Source: a candidate division KSB1 bacterium
GTDB lineage: Bacteria > Zhuqueibacterota > Zhuqueibacteria > Zhuqueibacterales > Zhuqueibacteraceae
Reading direction: 5' to 3'
Length of the DNA: 63,336 bases
NCBI GenBank assembly: GCA_034506175.1
Contig: JAPDQB010000040.1
Location: 1 to 63,336 of the forward strand
How positions within the stretch are numbered: position 1 is the first letter of the stretch; every line of letters starts with the position of its first letter. This document shows, piece by piece, positions 1 to 7,765 of this stretch. The notes beneath the pieces are model-generated. The model saw only the letters and a program-made list of their open reading frames with translations. It made no database searches and was not told the DNA's origin. The position numbers and the translations under genes are program-made.

Positions 1-91
1 TGGCGTTTTGACGCGGAAAGTTTGACATGATATTTTTTCATACGCTTTCCTCTCAGAATCAGATGACCTTTTGAGGAAAGATATGAAAAAA

Positions 92-370
92 TTATGACAT
101 AAACAAATTAAAGTAACAGTGCACTAGCTTAATGGCTGTTTCAATGGGCGCTAAGAGGTCGTTTTTGTTCGCGAATTTCCAAACTTCTTCCGGTGCTTCA
201 ATTCCGGCAATATGGCGAATCGAAGATGAATTTATTTTAAAACTCCAATTTGTATAACGAAACGAGAGGAACCACCTTTGTTGTCGCGCCATGTGATGAT
301 ATTTTGCATTGGAAGGCAAAACTGCCATCCGAAAAGATAAAAGATTTTCCCGGCAAAAAAACAACCTCAA
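92..370 (-). CDS. Possible small hypothetical protein or gene remnant
   Basis: A 92-codon open frame on the minus strand. I do not recognise it. The N-terminal part is rich in Arg, Phe and Trp and looks unlike a normal protein. The C-terminal 45 residues (around 'IEAPEEVWKFANKNDLLAPI') have a natural, helical protein composition, so the reading may be genuine there or may be a remnant of a longer gene. It lies directly downstream of the terminator of the response regulator gene on the same strand, and no ribosome binding site is obvious. It could be a chance open frame; nothing else covers this stretch. Confidence 0.2.
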   Translation of the reverse strand: MRLFFCRENLLSFRMAVLPSNAKYHHMARQQRWFLSFRYTNWSFKINSSSIRHIAGIEAPEEVWKFANKNDLLAPIETAIKLVHCYFNLFMS

Positions 371-401
371 AATAAAAAGCCCCCAGCTTACGCCAGGGGC
401 C
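371..401 (-). terminator. Intrinsic terminator of the response regulator gene
   Basis: Read on the minus strand, GCCCC (396-400) pairs with GGGGC (380-384) around a short loop that also contains a GC/GC inner pair. It is followed by TTTTTATT (371-378). The hairpin starts about 25 bases after the stop codon of the response regulator, as expected for a Rho-independent terminator. Confidence 0.75.
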
Positions 402-424
402 CGGAGGGAGGAAAAAATGAGGTA

Positions 425-1108
425 TTAGAGGAAACGATAACCTGTGCCGTGAATCGTTTCGATATATTGTGACGGATACTTGTATTCGCCAAGCTTCTCT
501 CTCAGTCGCTTGATGTGCACGTCCACGGTCCGGTTGGTGACGTAAACCTTCTTGCCCCAAACCTTCTCGAGGATTTCCTTGCGGCTAAATACATTATTCC
601 GGCGCGAAGCCAACAGATAGAGAAGCTTGAACTGGATGTATGTCAAATCGACGGGCTTGCCCGCTTTGCGAACGCGGTGCTCGTCCAAATCGATTTCGAT
701 ATCCTTGACGCGAATCTTCTTGGCATCGCCCAAACTGATGCGGCGGCTAATTGCCTTCAAGCGCGCCAACAACTCGCGCGGGCTGTACGGCTTGGCGATA
801 AAATCATCCGCGCCGCTTTCCAAACCCCTGACCCGCAAATTTTCGTCATCATTCGACGACAACAAAATCAACGCGGCTTTGCGCGTGGCCAGATCATCTT
901 TCAGTTCCTGGCAAGCCGACCACGTGCGGTCGCCGAACTCGTCCAAATCAATCACCACCGCCGATGGCCGGTCGCGCAACACAATCTCTTGCAGACCATC
1001 GAGATTCAAGGTCTGCTGCATAACATAACCTTCGCTCTCCAGAAGGTGTTCCAATTGTGTGGAGGTGCTGGTGCCGTTGCCAAAAAATTGTATGATGCCC
1101 TTTTCCAT
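425..1108 (-). CDS. OmpR/PhoB-family response regulator with atypical receiver
   Basis: A 227-residue two-domain transcription regulator. Residues 1-120 form a CheY-like receiver with the likely phospho-acceptor Asp in 'AVVIDLDEFGD', the switch Ser in 'ILLSSND' and the conserved Lys in 'IAKPYSP'. Residues 130-227 form a winged-helix DNA-binding domain ending in the family signature 'ETIHGTGYRFL'. Oddly, the first beta strand reads 'KGIIQFFGNG' where receivers normally carry an Asp/Glu pair that binds Mg2+, so phosphorylation may be absent or unusual. The start at 1108 is chosen because GGAGGAG lies 3 bases upstream on the minus strand; the frame is open to 1144. No histidine kinase is adjacent, so it is an orphan here. 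A terminator follows. Confidence 0.9.
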   Translation of the reverse strand: MEKGIIQFFGNGTSTSTQLEHLLESEGYVMQQTLNLDGLQEIVLRDRPSAVVIDLDEFGDRTWSACQELKDDLATRKAALILLSSNDDENLRVRGLESGADDFIAKPYSPRELLARLKAISRRISLGDAKKIRVKDIEIDLDEHRVRKAGKPVDLTYIQFKLLYLLASRRNNVFSRKEILEKVWGKKVYVTNRTVDVHIKRLREKLGEYKYPSQYIETIHGTGYRFL

Positions 1109-1610
1109 CGACTCCTCCGGGAGGTTTGACGTCCTGTAGTCCACGGTTGCTTACCCTAAGATGTTAGGTGAAAGGGCCTCATTCTGAGGCCCAAATAACT
1201 CAAAGTCCTTTTGACAAAACAATTTTTATACTTTGCAATCAATATGCCACCACCTACAAAATATGGTATATTTGTTGAAGAAAATACAAGAATATGTGTC
1301 CATCGTAAATCTTATTTATTTTTCTAAATTTAAAGCATGCGAAATAGATATTATGAAACAGCAAACGGGTTACGCTTAATCTAATTTTTGCAGCACTTCC
1401 GTCATCAAGGACATCTACAGTGCCCAAAAATCAATCACGTGGCTGAAAATCAACCAAAAGCTACGAAATTTTTAAAACTCGCTGATTTTGTCTCATGATC
1501 GTACATTTTCTCGTTCATTTTTGTTAGAGATTTGTCTTGACATTGCCAGGCTTGTAAAATCGATTATGGCCTGGCAAAGACTCGCTCATCTCAACATGTT
1601 GCGGATAAAC
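1109..1610. other. Intergenic region between divergent regulator and methyltransferase genes
   Basis: About 500 A+T-rich bases without a convincing gene. It must hold the promoters of the minus-strand regulator and the plus-strand methyltransferase. TTGACA boxes at 1211-1216 and 1537-1542 on the plus strand lack a good -10 element at 16-18 bases, so I do not call promoters. An 8-bp perfect inverted repeat is listed separately. Confidence 0.6.
1174..1192. repeat. 8-bp inverted repeat in the regulator leader
   Basis: GGGCCTCA (1174-1181) and TGAGGCCC (1185-1192) are perfect inverted copies with a 3-base loop, 66 bases upstream of the regulator start. A second smaller repeat, CCTAA/TTAGG, lies at 1155-1168. 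They could be an operator or a leader hairpin. There is no T-run, so it is not an intrinsic terminator for that gene. Confidence 0.5.
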
Positions 1611-2570
1611 ATGAAAAATTTTTCCAAGCCGTTTCCTGCGCGCGCTTTCAGCATTGAAACGATGGTCGAAAGACGGCGACAATTTTTTGAACGCTGCACG
1701 GCTTTTCGGCTGTGCCATCACGAGTTTGCCGTTGGTCTCACAGTTGACTACTATGCCGGTTACTTGTTGTGCAATTATTATCAAGACTTCCCGCCGGGGC
1801 GATTGCCGGAGATCGTCAAAGAGTTCGCCCGCGCGCTCGAACGGAACGGGCTGCCGTTTCTCGGCGCTGTCAAAAAATTCCGTCCGGAAAATCTTTCGCA
1901 CGTGAGCGATGACAAAGGCATGAAAATCCATCAGCCGGTTTTGATTTTGGGTGACATGCCGGCGTCGCGTTTCACCATCGAAGAGAATGACTTGCAGTTT
2001 GCTGTCTCTTTTCACGAAGGCCACAGCACGGGCTTGTTTTTGGATATCAAACACGCCCGCCAACTTGTTCGACAAATTACGAAACCGGGGCACGAGGTGT
2101 TGAATCTGTTTTCGTACACCGGCGGTTTTTCCATTGCCGCGGCGGCCGGCGGCGCCAGCCGCGTGATCGAAGTCGACACCGGCGCCAAGTGGCTGCGCTG
2201 GGCGCGGGAAAATCAGGCACTCAATGGCGTCACCGTTGTGCGACAGCGCCGGGAAGATGCCGTATCCTTTTTGCACAAACAAAAAGCCGCAGCATTTGAT
2301 CTGATCATTTGTGACCCGCCGACGTATTCCACCGCCAAATCCGGCGGCCGGTTCACGGTTGAAAAAAGTTACCGCTTGATGGTTGAAGACTTTCATCGGG
2401 TTCTGCGCCCCAGCGGCCATTTGCTTGCCTGCACGAATTATCGCGCTCTGCCGAAAAAGAAATTTTTCAGTTTGTTTGTCCAACGCTTCAAATTGGCGCA
2501 GGAAGTTCCGATCAGCGAGGATTTTGCCGGAGATGATTATCTCAAAGTCGGTTTGTTTAGAAAATTGTAA
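1611..2570 (+). CDS. RlmI-like class I SAM-dependent RNA methyltransferase
   Basis: About 319 residues. A C-terminal Rossmann methyltransferase domain contains motif I in 'NLFSYTGGFSIAAAAGGA' (about residue 162) and the catalytic motif IV 'DPPTYS' (about residue 234), with 'GLFLDIKHAR' just before the domain. These are the hallmarks of the 23S rRNA m5C methyltransferase family of RlmI and RlmK and their relatives. There is no clear PUA domain, so the N-terminal 130 residues differ from E. coli RlmI. The frame is open from 1488, but the first 41 residues read as non-coding, so I take the ATG at 1611; the ribosome binding site there is weak. The exact RNA target cannot be told from the sequence. 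Confidence 0.8.
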   Translation: MKNFSKPFPARAFSIETMVERRRQFFERCTAFRLCHHEFAVGLTVDYYAGYLLCNYYQDFPPGRLPEIVKEFARALERNGLPFLGAVKKFRPENLSHVSDDKGMKIHQPVLILGDMPASRFTIEENDLQFAVSFHEGHSTGLFLDIKHARQLVRQITKPGHEVLNLFSYTGGFSIAAAAGGASRVIEVDTGAKWLRWARENQALNGVTVVRQRREDAVSFLHKQKAAAFDLIICDPPTYSTAKSGGRFTVEKSYRLMVEDFHRVLRPSGHLLACTNYRALPKKKFFSLFVQRFKLAQEVPISEDFAGDDYLKVGLFRKL

Positions 2571-2594
2571 CTCTGTTGGCTTGTTTGCTGGTTC

Positions 2595-2608
2595 ACCAGT
2601 TAACTGGT
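2595..2608. repeat. 14-bp perfect palindrome between genes
   Basis: ACCAGTT followed by AACTGGT gives a fully symmetrical 14-mer in the gap between the methyltransferase and SET-domain genes. The surrounding bases (2588-2660) are rich in short CCAG/CTGG and GGCC words, like other gaps in this window. It is probably part of a dispersed intergenic repeat rather than a specific operator. Confidence 0.45.
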
Positions 2609-2686
2609 TTTCCAGTTTAACAGGCAAACGGGCCAACCCTGGCCGGCGCAGGGCAGGCTGGCTAACCCAACAACAAGGTGTTCTTC

Positions 2687-3214
2687 ATGTTGCATCCTTC
2701 CATCGTCATCAAAGACAGCGGCATTCAAGGCAAAGGCTTGTTTGCGAGCGAAGACATTCAAGCCGGTGAAATAACCTGGCGGCAAGACCCGAATCAACCG
2801 CGGTATCATCTCGACACCATCCGCAGTTGGCCAAAAGAAAAGCAGGAGAAATTTTTTCGGCTGGCTTATCAAGTCGGTGACGAATGGTATCATGGCCCGG
2901 TGGATGACTCTGATTTTGATCCGGCTGATTTTATGAATCACAGTTGCGATCCGAACACCTGGTTCATTGACGATGCGACGATGGTCGCCCGGCGTGACAT
3001 TAAAAAGGGCGAAGAAATCACCTACGATTATTCAACCAGCGAAGCCGCGGAGAGCTTTGTCTTGCACTGCCGCTGCGGCGCGCCGGATTGCCGTAAAATC
3101 GTACGCGGATCGGATTATCGTTTGAACAAATCTTTGCGGGAGAAATATGGGAGACGGGTGATGGAGCATGTACGCCAAAGCGCTGCGAGACCTCATGATT
3201 TTGAATCGCGATGA
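2687..3214 (+). CDS. SET-domain protein (putative lysine methyltransferase)
   Basis: A 175-residue protein with a complete small SET domain. The N-terminal strand 'IQGKGLFASEDIQAGEI' is followed by the SAM-binding motif 'NHSCDPN' (about residue 84) and the catalytic-site motif 'GEEITYDYS'. A post-SET-like Cys cluster 'CRCGAPDC' (about residue 128) would bind zinc with the active site. Such proteins use SAM to methylate lysine side chains; bacterial targets are mostly unknown. The ATG at 2687 is preferred over the GTG at 2678 because AAGGTG lies 6 bases upstream. It follows the RNA methyltransferase on the same strand, so the two may be co-transcribed, but the 116-base gap carries repeats. Confidence 0.85.
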   Translation: MLHPSIVIKDSGIQGKGLFASEDIQAGEITWRQDPNQPRYHLDTIRSWPKEKQEKFFRLAYQVGDEWYHGPVDDSDFDPADFMNHSCDPNTWFIDDATMVARRDIKKGEEITYDYSTSEAAESFVLHCRCGAPDCRKIVRGSDYRLNKSLREKYGRRVMEHVRQSAARPHDFESR

Positions 3215-3356
3215 GAATTTTTATTACTCAGTTAAATCAGGCATAATAAAAAACTCATTTGGTCGTGCATCTTTTCACTTGCCATTACGTAAAAATATGC
3301 CGACATTCCATAAGATTGAAGTTGTCAACCGGCATTGACTGCAAGAGTGGAGGATC

Positions 3357-4622
3357 ATGAACAAGAAAAAACTGTGGATCGGCATCGGCCTGGTGCTGTT
3401 GATTGCGATCTTCGTGGTTGCCAATCTGACGATGAGCCGCAAAAGCGCCACGGCTGTGGAATCGCAAAAAGTTGAAGAACGCGAGTTGCGGGCGTTGGTT
3501 TCGGCCTCAGGCAAGCTGCGCGCGAAAACCTCGGTGGACATCAGCGCCAGCACCAGCGGCAAAGTCGTCAAGCTTGCCGTGGACGAGGGCGATAAGGTTG
3601 TAAAGGGCCAGTTTCTGATGCAAATCGATCCGACGCCAGCCGAGGCCAGCGTCCGGCAAAGCGAAGCGAGTCTGGCTGCGGCCAAGGCGAATCTCGATTT
3701 GGCGAGAGCCAATTTGCAACAGGCGCAAAACGAGTATGAACGCCAGAAAGCACTGTTCGAGAAAAAATTAACCTCGGAAGAGCTGTTGCAAAGGGCGCGC
3801 ACCAGCTACGAGGTTCAACGAATGCAGGCGCAGGCCGCGGAGCAGGATGTGCAGCGCTGGCAGGCGATGCTCACCAACGCGCGTCATGAGCTGCAAAAAG
3901 TAAATGTGCATTCCGACATCGCCGGCCTCGTCACCAAGCGCAACATCGAAGAGGGCGAGAACGTTTTCGTCGGCGCGTTCAACAATCCGGCAACCGTGTT
4001 GCTCACCGTCGCCGATCTTTCGGTGATCGAAGCCGAAGTCGAGGTCGATGAAACCGATATTGTCAATGTCAAGGTCGGGCAGGAAGCGGCCGTCAAAGTC
4101 GATGCCTATCCCGATACTTCATTTAAGGGGCAGGTGACAAAAGTCGGCCACAGCCCGATTCTCAGCACGGCGGCCGGTGTTGGGCAGCAGCAAGCGACAA
4201 GCTTTGAAGTCATCGTGCAATTGATCGAAGCGATTCCGAACGTCAGGCCCGGCCTTTCTTGCAAGGCCGACATTACCACCGGTTATCGCGAGAAAGCCAT
4301 TGCCGTGCCGATTCAGGCGTTGACGCTGCGCAAACCCTCCCAGCTCAAGCCACTGAATCCCAAAGAGCGCAAGAGCAAACTCACCAACGGCGAAGCGGCG
4401 GCCGACACCACCAAAGAAAAAGAGGTGCAGGGCGCTTTTATCATTAAAGACGGCAAGGTCCAATTCAGCGAGGTTAAAACCGGCATCGCCGGCGACCGCT
4501 TCTTCGAAGTGCTTTCCGGCTTGCAGCCCAATGATGAAGTGGTGATCGGTCCGTTCAGCGCGCTGCGGCGGTTACGCAACGAAGCTCTCGTGAAGGTCGA
4601 GAAAAAGTTGAAAAAGGAGTAG
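3357..4622 (+). CDS. HlyD/MacA-type periplasmic adaptor protein
   Basis: A 421-residue membrane fusion protein. One N-terminal membrane segment (residues 5-24) is followed by a lipoyl-like half ('VSASGKLRAKTSVDISASTSG'), a coiled-coil hairpin (about 95-185, Ala/Gln/Glu-rich), the second lipoyl half and beta-barrel domains. Such adaptors link an inner-membrane transporter to an outer-membrane channel. GTGGAGG lies 6 bases before the ATG. The next gene, an FtsX-type permease, starts 24 bases after the stop, so this is the first gene of a MacAB-like operon. No TolC-like channel and no ABC ATPase are found in the window. Confidence 0.9.
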   Translation: MNKKKLWIGIGLVLLIAIFVVANLTMSRKSATAVESQKVEERELRALVSASGKLRAKTSVDISASTSGKVVKLAVDEGDKVVKGQFLMQIDPTPAEASVRQSEASLAAAKANLDLARANLQQAQNEYERQKALFEKKLTSEELLQRARTSYEVQRMQAQAAEQDVQRWQAMLTNARHELQKVNVHSDIAGLVTKRNIEEGENVFVGAFNNPATVLLTVADLSVIEAEVEVDETDIVNVKVGQEAAVKVDAYPDTSFKGQVTKVGHSPILSTAAGVGQQQATSFEVIVQLIEAIPNVRPGLSCKADITTGYREKAIAVPIQALTLRKPSQLKPLNPKERKSKLTNGEAAADTTKEKEVQGAFIIKDGKVQFSEVKTGIAGDRFFEVLSGLQPNDEVVIGPFSALRRLRNEALVKVEKKLKKE

Positions 4623-4645
4623 TAACCAGTAATCAGCTACCAGCC

Positions 4646-5878
4646 ATGCAACAAATCTGGGAAAGTTTTGCGATTGCTTTGCGCGCGTTGTGGGCGAACA
4701 AGCTGCGCTCGGCGCTCACGATATTGTGCGTCGTGATTTCCATCACCTCGATCATCGCGGTGGTGTCGATTGTCGACGGCATGGATTTTTACGTCAAGGA
4801 CAAGATCGCCTCCCAGGGCAGCAACGTTTTCACGATCAGCCGCGTCAATGAGTGGGAGATTCTGACGGATTTCGACAAATTTCTCAAGTCGCTCAAGAAT
4901 CCCCGGCTCACGCTGGAAGATCTCGAGGCGCTGCGCCAGGAAATGACGCTGGCCGAATTTACCGACGCCGCCATCAGCCGCAGTGAGCGCGTGAGCAACG
5001 GCCGGCGCTTCGTTGAAGAAGTCGATATTCGCGGCCGCACCGAAGAATATTCGGCCATTGGCGAATTTCCCCTCGCCAGCGGCCGGCATCTCAGCCGCCT
5101 GGACGTGCAGCAGCGGCGCGAAGTTTGCGTGCTCGGTTGGGAAATTGCCAACAGTCTCTTTCCCAACACTGACCCGCTGCAGCAAACCGTGAAGATCGCC
5201 GGGCGGCATTATACCGTCGTCGGAGTTTGCGAAAAAAAGGCCTCGATTCTCGGTTCCAATCAAAACATCTTCGCGTTCATTCCGATCACGACACATTTGA
5301 AACATTTCGGCTCGCGCTGGCGCTCGCTGTCCATTCCGGTTCGCACCACCAGCATGGAAACGTTTCAAGCGGCGCAGGAAGAAGCCCGGCAAATTCTGCG
5401 CATTCGCCACAAACTGAAACCCGCCGAGGAAGACGATTTTTATATTACAGCTTCGGAGCAGCTCCTGTCGCTATGGGAGACGGTCAGCCGCGCGATTTTC
5501 GGATCGCTGCTCGGCGTGGTGAGCATCACGCTGGTCGTCGGCGGCATCATCATCATGAACGTCATGCTCGTCGCCGTCACCGAACGCACGCGCGAGATCG
5601 GCATTCGCAAGGCCTTGGGCGCCAAACGCCGCCATATCACCATGCAGTTCATCATCGAGTCGATCACGCTGACTGTTATCGGCGGCATCATCGGCATTGC
5701 GCTGGGTTTCATGGCCGCTTATCTCGTCGCCGCCTTCTCGCCGCTGCCTTATCGCATCGCGCTGTGGTCGATCATTTTGGCACTGATCATTTCTTTTGTG
5801 GTTGGCTTGTTTTTCGGCGTTTATCCGGCGCGGAAAGCGGCCAAATTGGATCCCGTTGAGGCGTTGAGGTATGAATAA
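4646..5878 (+). CDS. MacB/FtsX-type ABC transporter permease
   Basis: 410 residues with the MacB permease layout: one N-terminal membrane helix ('LTILCVVISITSIIAVVSIV'), a large periplasmic core domain (about 45-275) and three C-terminal helices with the family motif 'TERTREIGIRKALGAKR' between the first two. It lacks the N-terminal ATPase domain of true MacB, so it needs a separate nucleotide-binding subunit, which is not visible nearby. It likely works with the adaptor just upstream and with the homologous permease at 6296 as a heterodimer. The start lies within a low-complexity 'accagtaatcagctaccagc' stretch, with no clear Shine-Dalgarno sequence. Confidence 0.9.
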   Translation: MQQIWESFAIALRALWANKLRSALTILCVVISITSIIAVVSIVDGMDFYVKDKIASQGSNVFTISRVNEWEILTDFDKFLKSLKNPRLTLEDLEALRQEMTLAEFTDAAISRSERVSNGRRFVEEVDIRGRTEEYSAIGEFPLASGRHLSRLDVQQRREVCVLGWEIANSLFPNTDPLQQTVKIAGRHYTVVGVCEKKASILGSNQNIFAFIPITTHLKHFGSRWRSLSIPVRTTSMETFQAAQEEARQILRIRHKLKPAEEDDFYITASEQLLSLWETVSRAIFGSLLGVVSITLVVGGIIIMNVMLVAVTERTREIGIRKALGAKRRHITMQFIIESITLTVIGGIIGIALGFMAAYLVAAFSPLPYRIALWSIILALIISFVVGLFFGVYPARKAAKLDPVEALRYE

Positions 5879-6033
5879 GATGAAAGTTCCCCAAAAGATA
5901 AAAAACCCAGAAAAGTGCTCTTTATCATTTTTTTCTGTTGTTTCAGGGAACGATTGATGATGATTACGCTAATCAAGGCGAAAAGCAAAAGTGCGCCTAC
6001 GGTTATGACAAGTCCAAGTGCCGCTGCTGACAT
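5821..6033 (-). CDS. Small single-pass membrane protein
   Basis: A 70-residue protein starting at an ATG preceded by GAGGAG 8 bases upstream on the minus strand, a clear ribosome binding site. Residues 3-27 ('AAALGLVITVGALLLFALIS') form one membrane helix, followed by a basic stretch ('NRSLKQQKK'). The last 35 residues run antisense into the end of the permease gene and look like read-through, so the original C-terminus may have been lost or replaced when the cassette was inserted. It follows the next minus-strand gene by 2 bases, so the two are a unit. No function is recognised. Confidence 0.5.
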   Translation of the reverse strand: MSAAALGLVITVGALLLFALISVIIINRSLKQQKKMIKSTFLGFLSFGELSSYSYLNASTGSNLAAFRAG

Positions 6034-6035
6034 GA

Positions 6036-6263
6036 TTATTGCTCCTCTAAATGTGATTTGTTAATAAAATACAAACCCAAAAGAACAAGAATAAAACCGC
6101 CTAGAATACTGATTGAAGAAGCCAAAGGAGAAAAACCTTGAACAAACAAGCTTGCCACTGCACCAATGACAGCAGCCTCTCCAAAACGAATGAAAACGTT
6201 ACCCAGTTCTTTTGTCGTTTCATGGTGAATTTGAAATATCCCCCCTTCTTTTTCAAAAATCAA
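6036..6263 (-). CDS. Small two-pass membrane protein
   Basis: A 75-residue protein with two membrane helices: residues 30-47 ('EAAVIGAVASLFVQGF') and 50-68 ('ISILGGFILVLLGLYFI'). It ends in a charged 'NKSHLEEQ' tail. The amphipathic N-terminus ('HHETTKELGNVFIRFGE') recalls uncharacterised short membrane proteins of the DUF6722 type, but I cannot assign it. The start is uncertain: TTG at 6263 is the longest choice and has no clear ribosome binding site. The DNA is visibly richer in A+T than the permease genes on either side, and the strand is opposite, suggesting that the pair was inserted into the transporter operon. Confidence 0.55.
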   Translation of the reverse strand: MIFEKEGGIFQIHHETTKELGNVFIRFGEAAVIGAVASLFVQGFSPLASSISILGGFILVLLGLYFINKSHLEEQ

Positions 6264-6295
6264 TCAAAAATTTTTAACCGGAAACACTAGGGAAA

Positions 6296-7561
6296 TTGGC
6301 CGAAAAAATGAAAAAATATCAACCCGAATCCTGGGAAAAAATCCGCGCGCAAATCTACGAGGCCATGCGCGAAGCCTTGATCACGCTGCGCAGCAATCGC
6401 CTGCGCTCCGGCCTGGTCATTCTCGGTGTGCTAATCGGCGTGGCCAGCTTGATGGGGATGGTCGCGACGTTATCGGGTTTGGAAAAATTCATTGCCGCCT
6501 CCATTAGCGGCGAGGGAACGCCGATTTTATCCCTACAAAAGGTGAATTTTCTCGCCGGTGAGGGCCATAAAGAATGGGAAAAGCGAAAGAATTTTACGAC
6601 CGATGATGCTTTCGCGCTGGCGGAGCTGCCACACGTGCGCGGCGTCATGATCGAGTATGGACGCGGCACCGTCGTCAAATATAAAGATCGCAAATCACAG
6701 CTCATCCACGTGGCGGGAACGAATCAGCCGTTTTTGCATGTGCAAAACATCAATGTCGGCGAAGGCAGATTCTTCACGCAATTCGAGGAGGAACATCGCC
6801 GGAACGTTGCCGTGCTTGGCGACAAGGCGGCGCAATCGCTTTTTCCCTATGAGGACCCCATCGGCAAGCTGATTCGCATCGATGGCAAGGAGTATGAAGT
6901 GGTCGGCGTTTTTGCCAAACGTAAAACGATTTTCGGCGGCTTCGCCGATAATTTTATGGCCATTCCCTACACGGCTTTTGAGCGCGATTTTCTCTGGCGC
7001 CGGCAAGGCCCGGAGCTTCATGTCGTCGTGGAGTCAGAGGCCCGCCTGGATGAGGTCCGTGAGAATATGCGCTCGCTCATGCGCATGCGCCGCAAGGTTC
7101 CGATTGGCCAGCCCGACGATTTCGCGATTATCACTTCGGAAGCGGTGATCGAGTTTACCGAAAGCATCACCGACAAAATCGCGCTGGCGCTGGTCGTGCT
7201 GTCGTCGATTGCGCTGATGGTCGGCGGCATCGGCGTCATGGTGATCATGCTCGTCTCCGTCACCGAACGCACCGCCGAGATCGGCGTGCGCAAGGCTCTG
7301 GGCGCCACGCGCAGCCAAATCACCTGGCAGTTTCTCATTGAGGCCGCCACGCTGTCGGGAATCGGCGGGTTGTTGGGTTTGTTTATCGGCGCCGGTTTCG
7401 CCTTCCTCGTTTCCAAGTTATTGGGCTTTCCTTATGTTTTGCCCCTCGGCTGGGTTTTTATTTCCGTCATCATTTCCGCCGGCGTCGGCCTCTTTTTCGG
7501 CATCTTTCCGGCGCGCAAAGCCGCGAGGCTTCATCCGATCGTTGCCCTGCGGCACGAATAA
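6296..7561 (+). CDS. MacB/FtsX-type ABC transporter permease
   Basis: A 421-residue paralogue of the permease at 4646, with the same plan: an N-terminal helix ('GLVILGVLIGVASLMGMVAT'), periplasmic core, and three C-terminal helices with the conserved 'TERTAEIGVRKALGATR' loop. Again there is no fused ATPase. The likely role is the second half of a heterodimeric MacB-like exporter. The start may be TTG at 6296, with AGGG 5 bases upstream, or ATG at 6308; I keep the longer form. A strong terminator follows, marking the operon end. The gene is separated from its partner by an inverted two-gene cassette, so it needs its own promoter or read-through. Confidence 0.9.
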   Translation: MAEKMKKYQPESWEKIRAQIYEAMREALITLRSNRLRSGLVILGVLIGVASLMGMVATLSGLEKFIAASISGEGTPILSLQKVNFLAGEGHKEWEKRKNFTTDDAFALAELPHVRGVMIEYGRGTVVKYKDRKSQLIHVAGTNQPFLHVQNINVGEGRFFTQFEEEHRRNVAVLGDKAAQSLFPYEDPIGKLIRIDGKEYEVVGVFAKRKTIFGGFADNFMAIPYTAFERDFLWRRQGPELHVVVESEARLDEVRENMRSLMRMRRKVPIGQPDDFAIITSEAVIEFTESITDKIALALVVLSSIALMVGGIGVMVIMLVSVTERTAEIGVRKALGATRSQITWQFLIEAATLSGIGGLLGLFIGAGFAFLVSKLLGFPYVLPLGWVFISVIISAGVGLFFGIFPARKAARLHPIVALRHE

Positions 7562-7596
7562 GTTTTAACGGTTGCAAACGCCCTGCTCAGCCAAAT

Positions 7597-7637
7597 AATT
7601 TCCCCAACAGATTTTTGTCTGTTGGGAAATTTTTTCT
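7597..7637 (+). terminator. Strong intrinsic terminator after the permease operon
   Basis: A stem of about 14 bp (TTTCCCCAACAGA with TCTGTTGGGAAA, one bulged C) with a TTTTTG loop is followed directly by a run of T (7630-7636). It lies 35 bases after the permease stop. Confidence 0.9.
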
Positions 7638-7765
7638 TGTGATCCATTTTGCAGTTTCAAGTTGTTGCTTGTATTTAAAAAATGAAAGATCATGACAATC
7701 TTTTCGCTACCAGTAAAAGACTAAACTTTCCATTGCACTCTTCAAGGACGAAGAGAAGGAAAGCT

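Noticed and set aside
515..1129. 204-codon open frame on the plus strand
   Set aside because: It is antisense to the response regulator gene, which has clear domains; this frame has no recognisable protein features.
1211..1239. TTGACA box resembling a promoter
   Set aside because: The sequence 17 bases downstream is only a partial -10 match, and the nearest plus-strand gene starts almost 400 bases away.
1537..1567. TTGACA with GATTAT upstream of the RNA methyltransferase gene
   Set aside because: The spacer is 19 bases and the -10 match is weak, so I do not call a promoter.
1524..2636. 370-codon open frame on the minus strand
   Set aside because: It is the shadow of the methyltransferase gene, with Arg/Gln-rich composition and no family motif.
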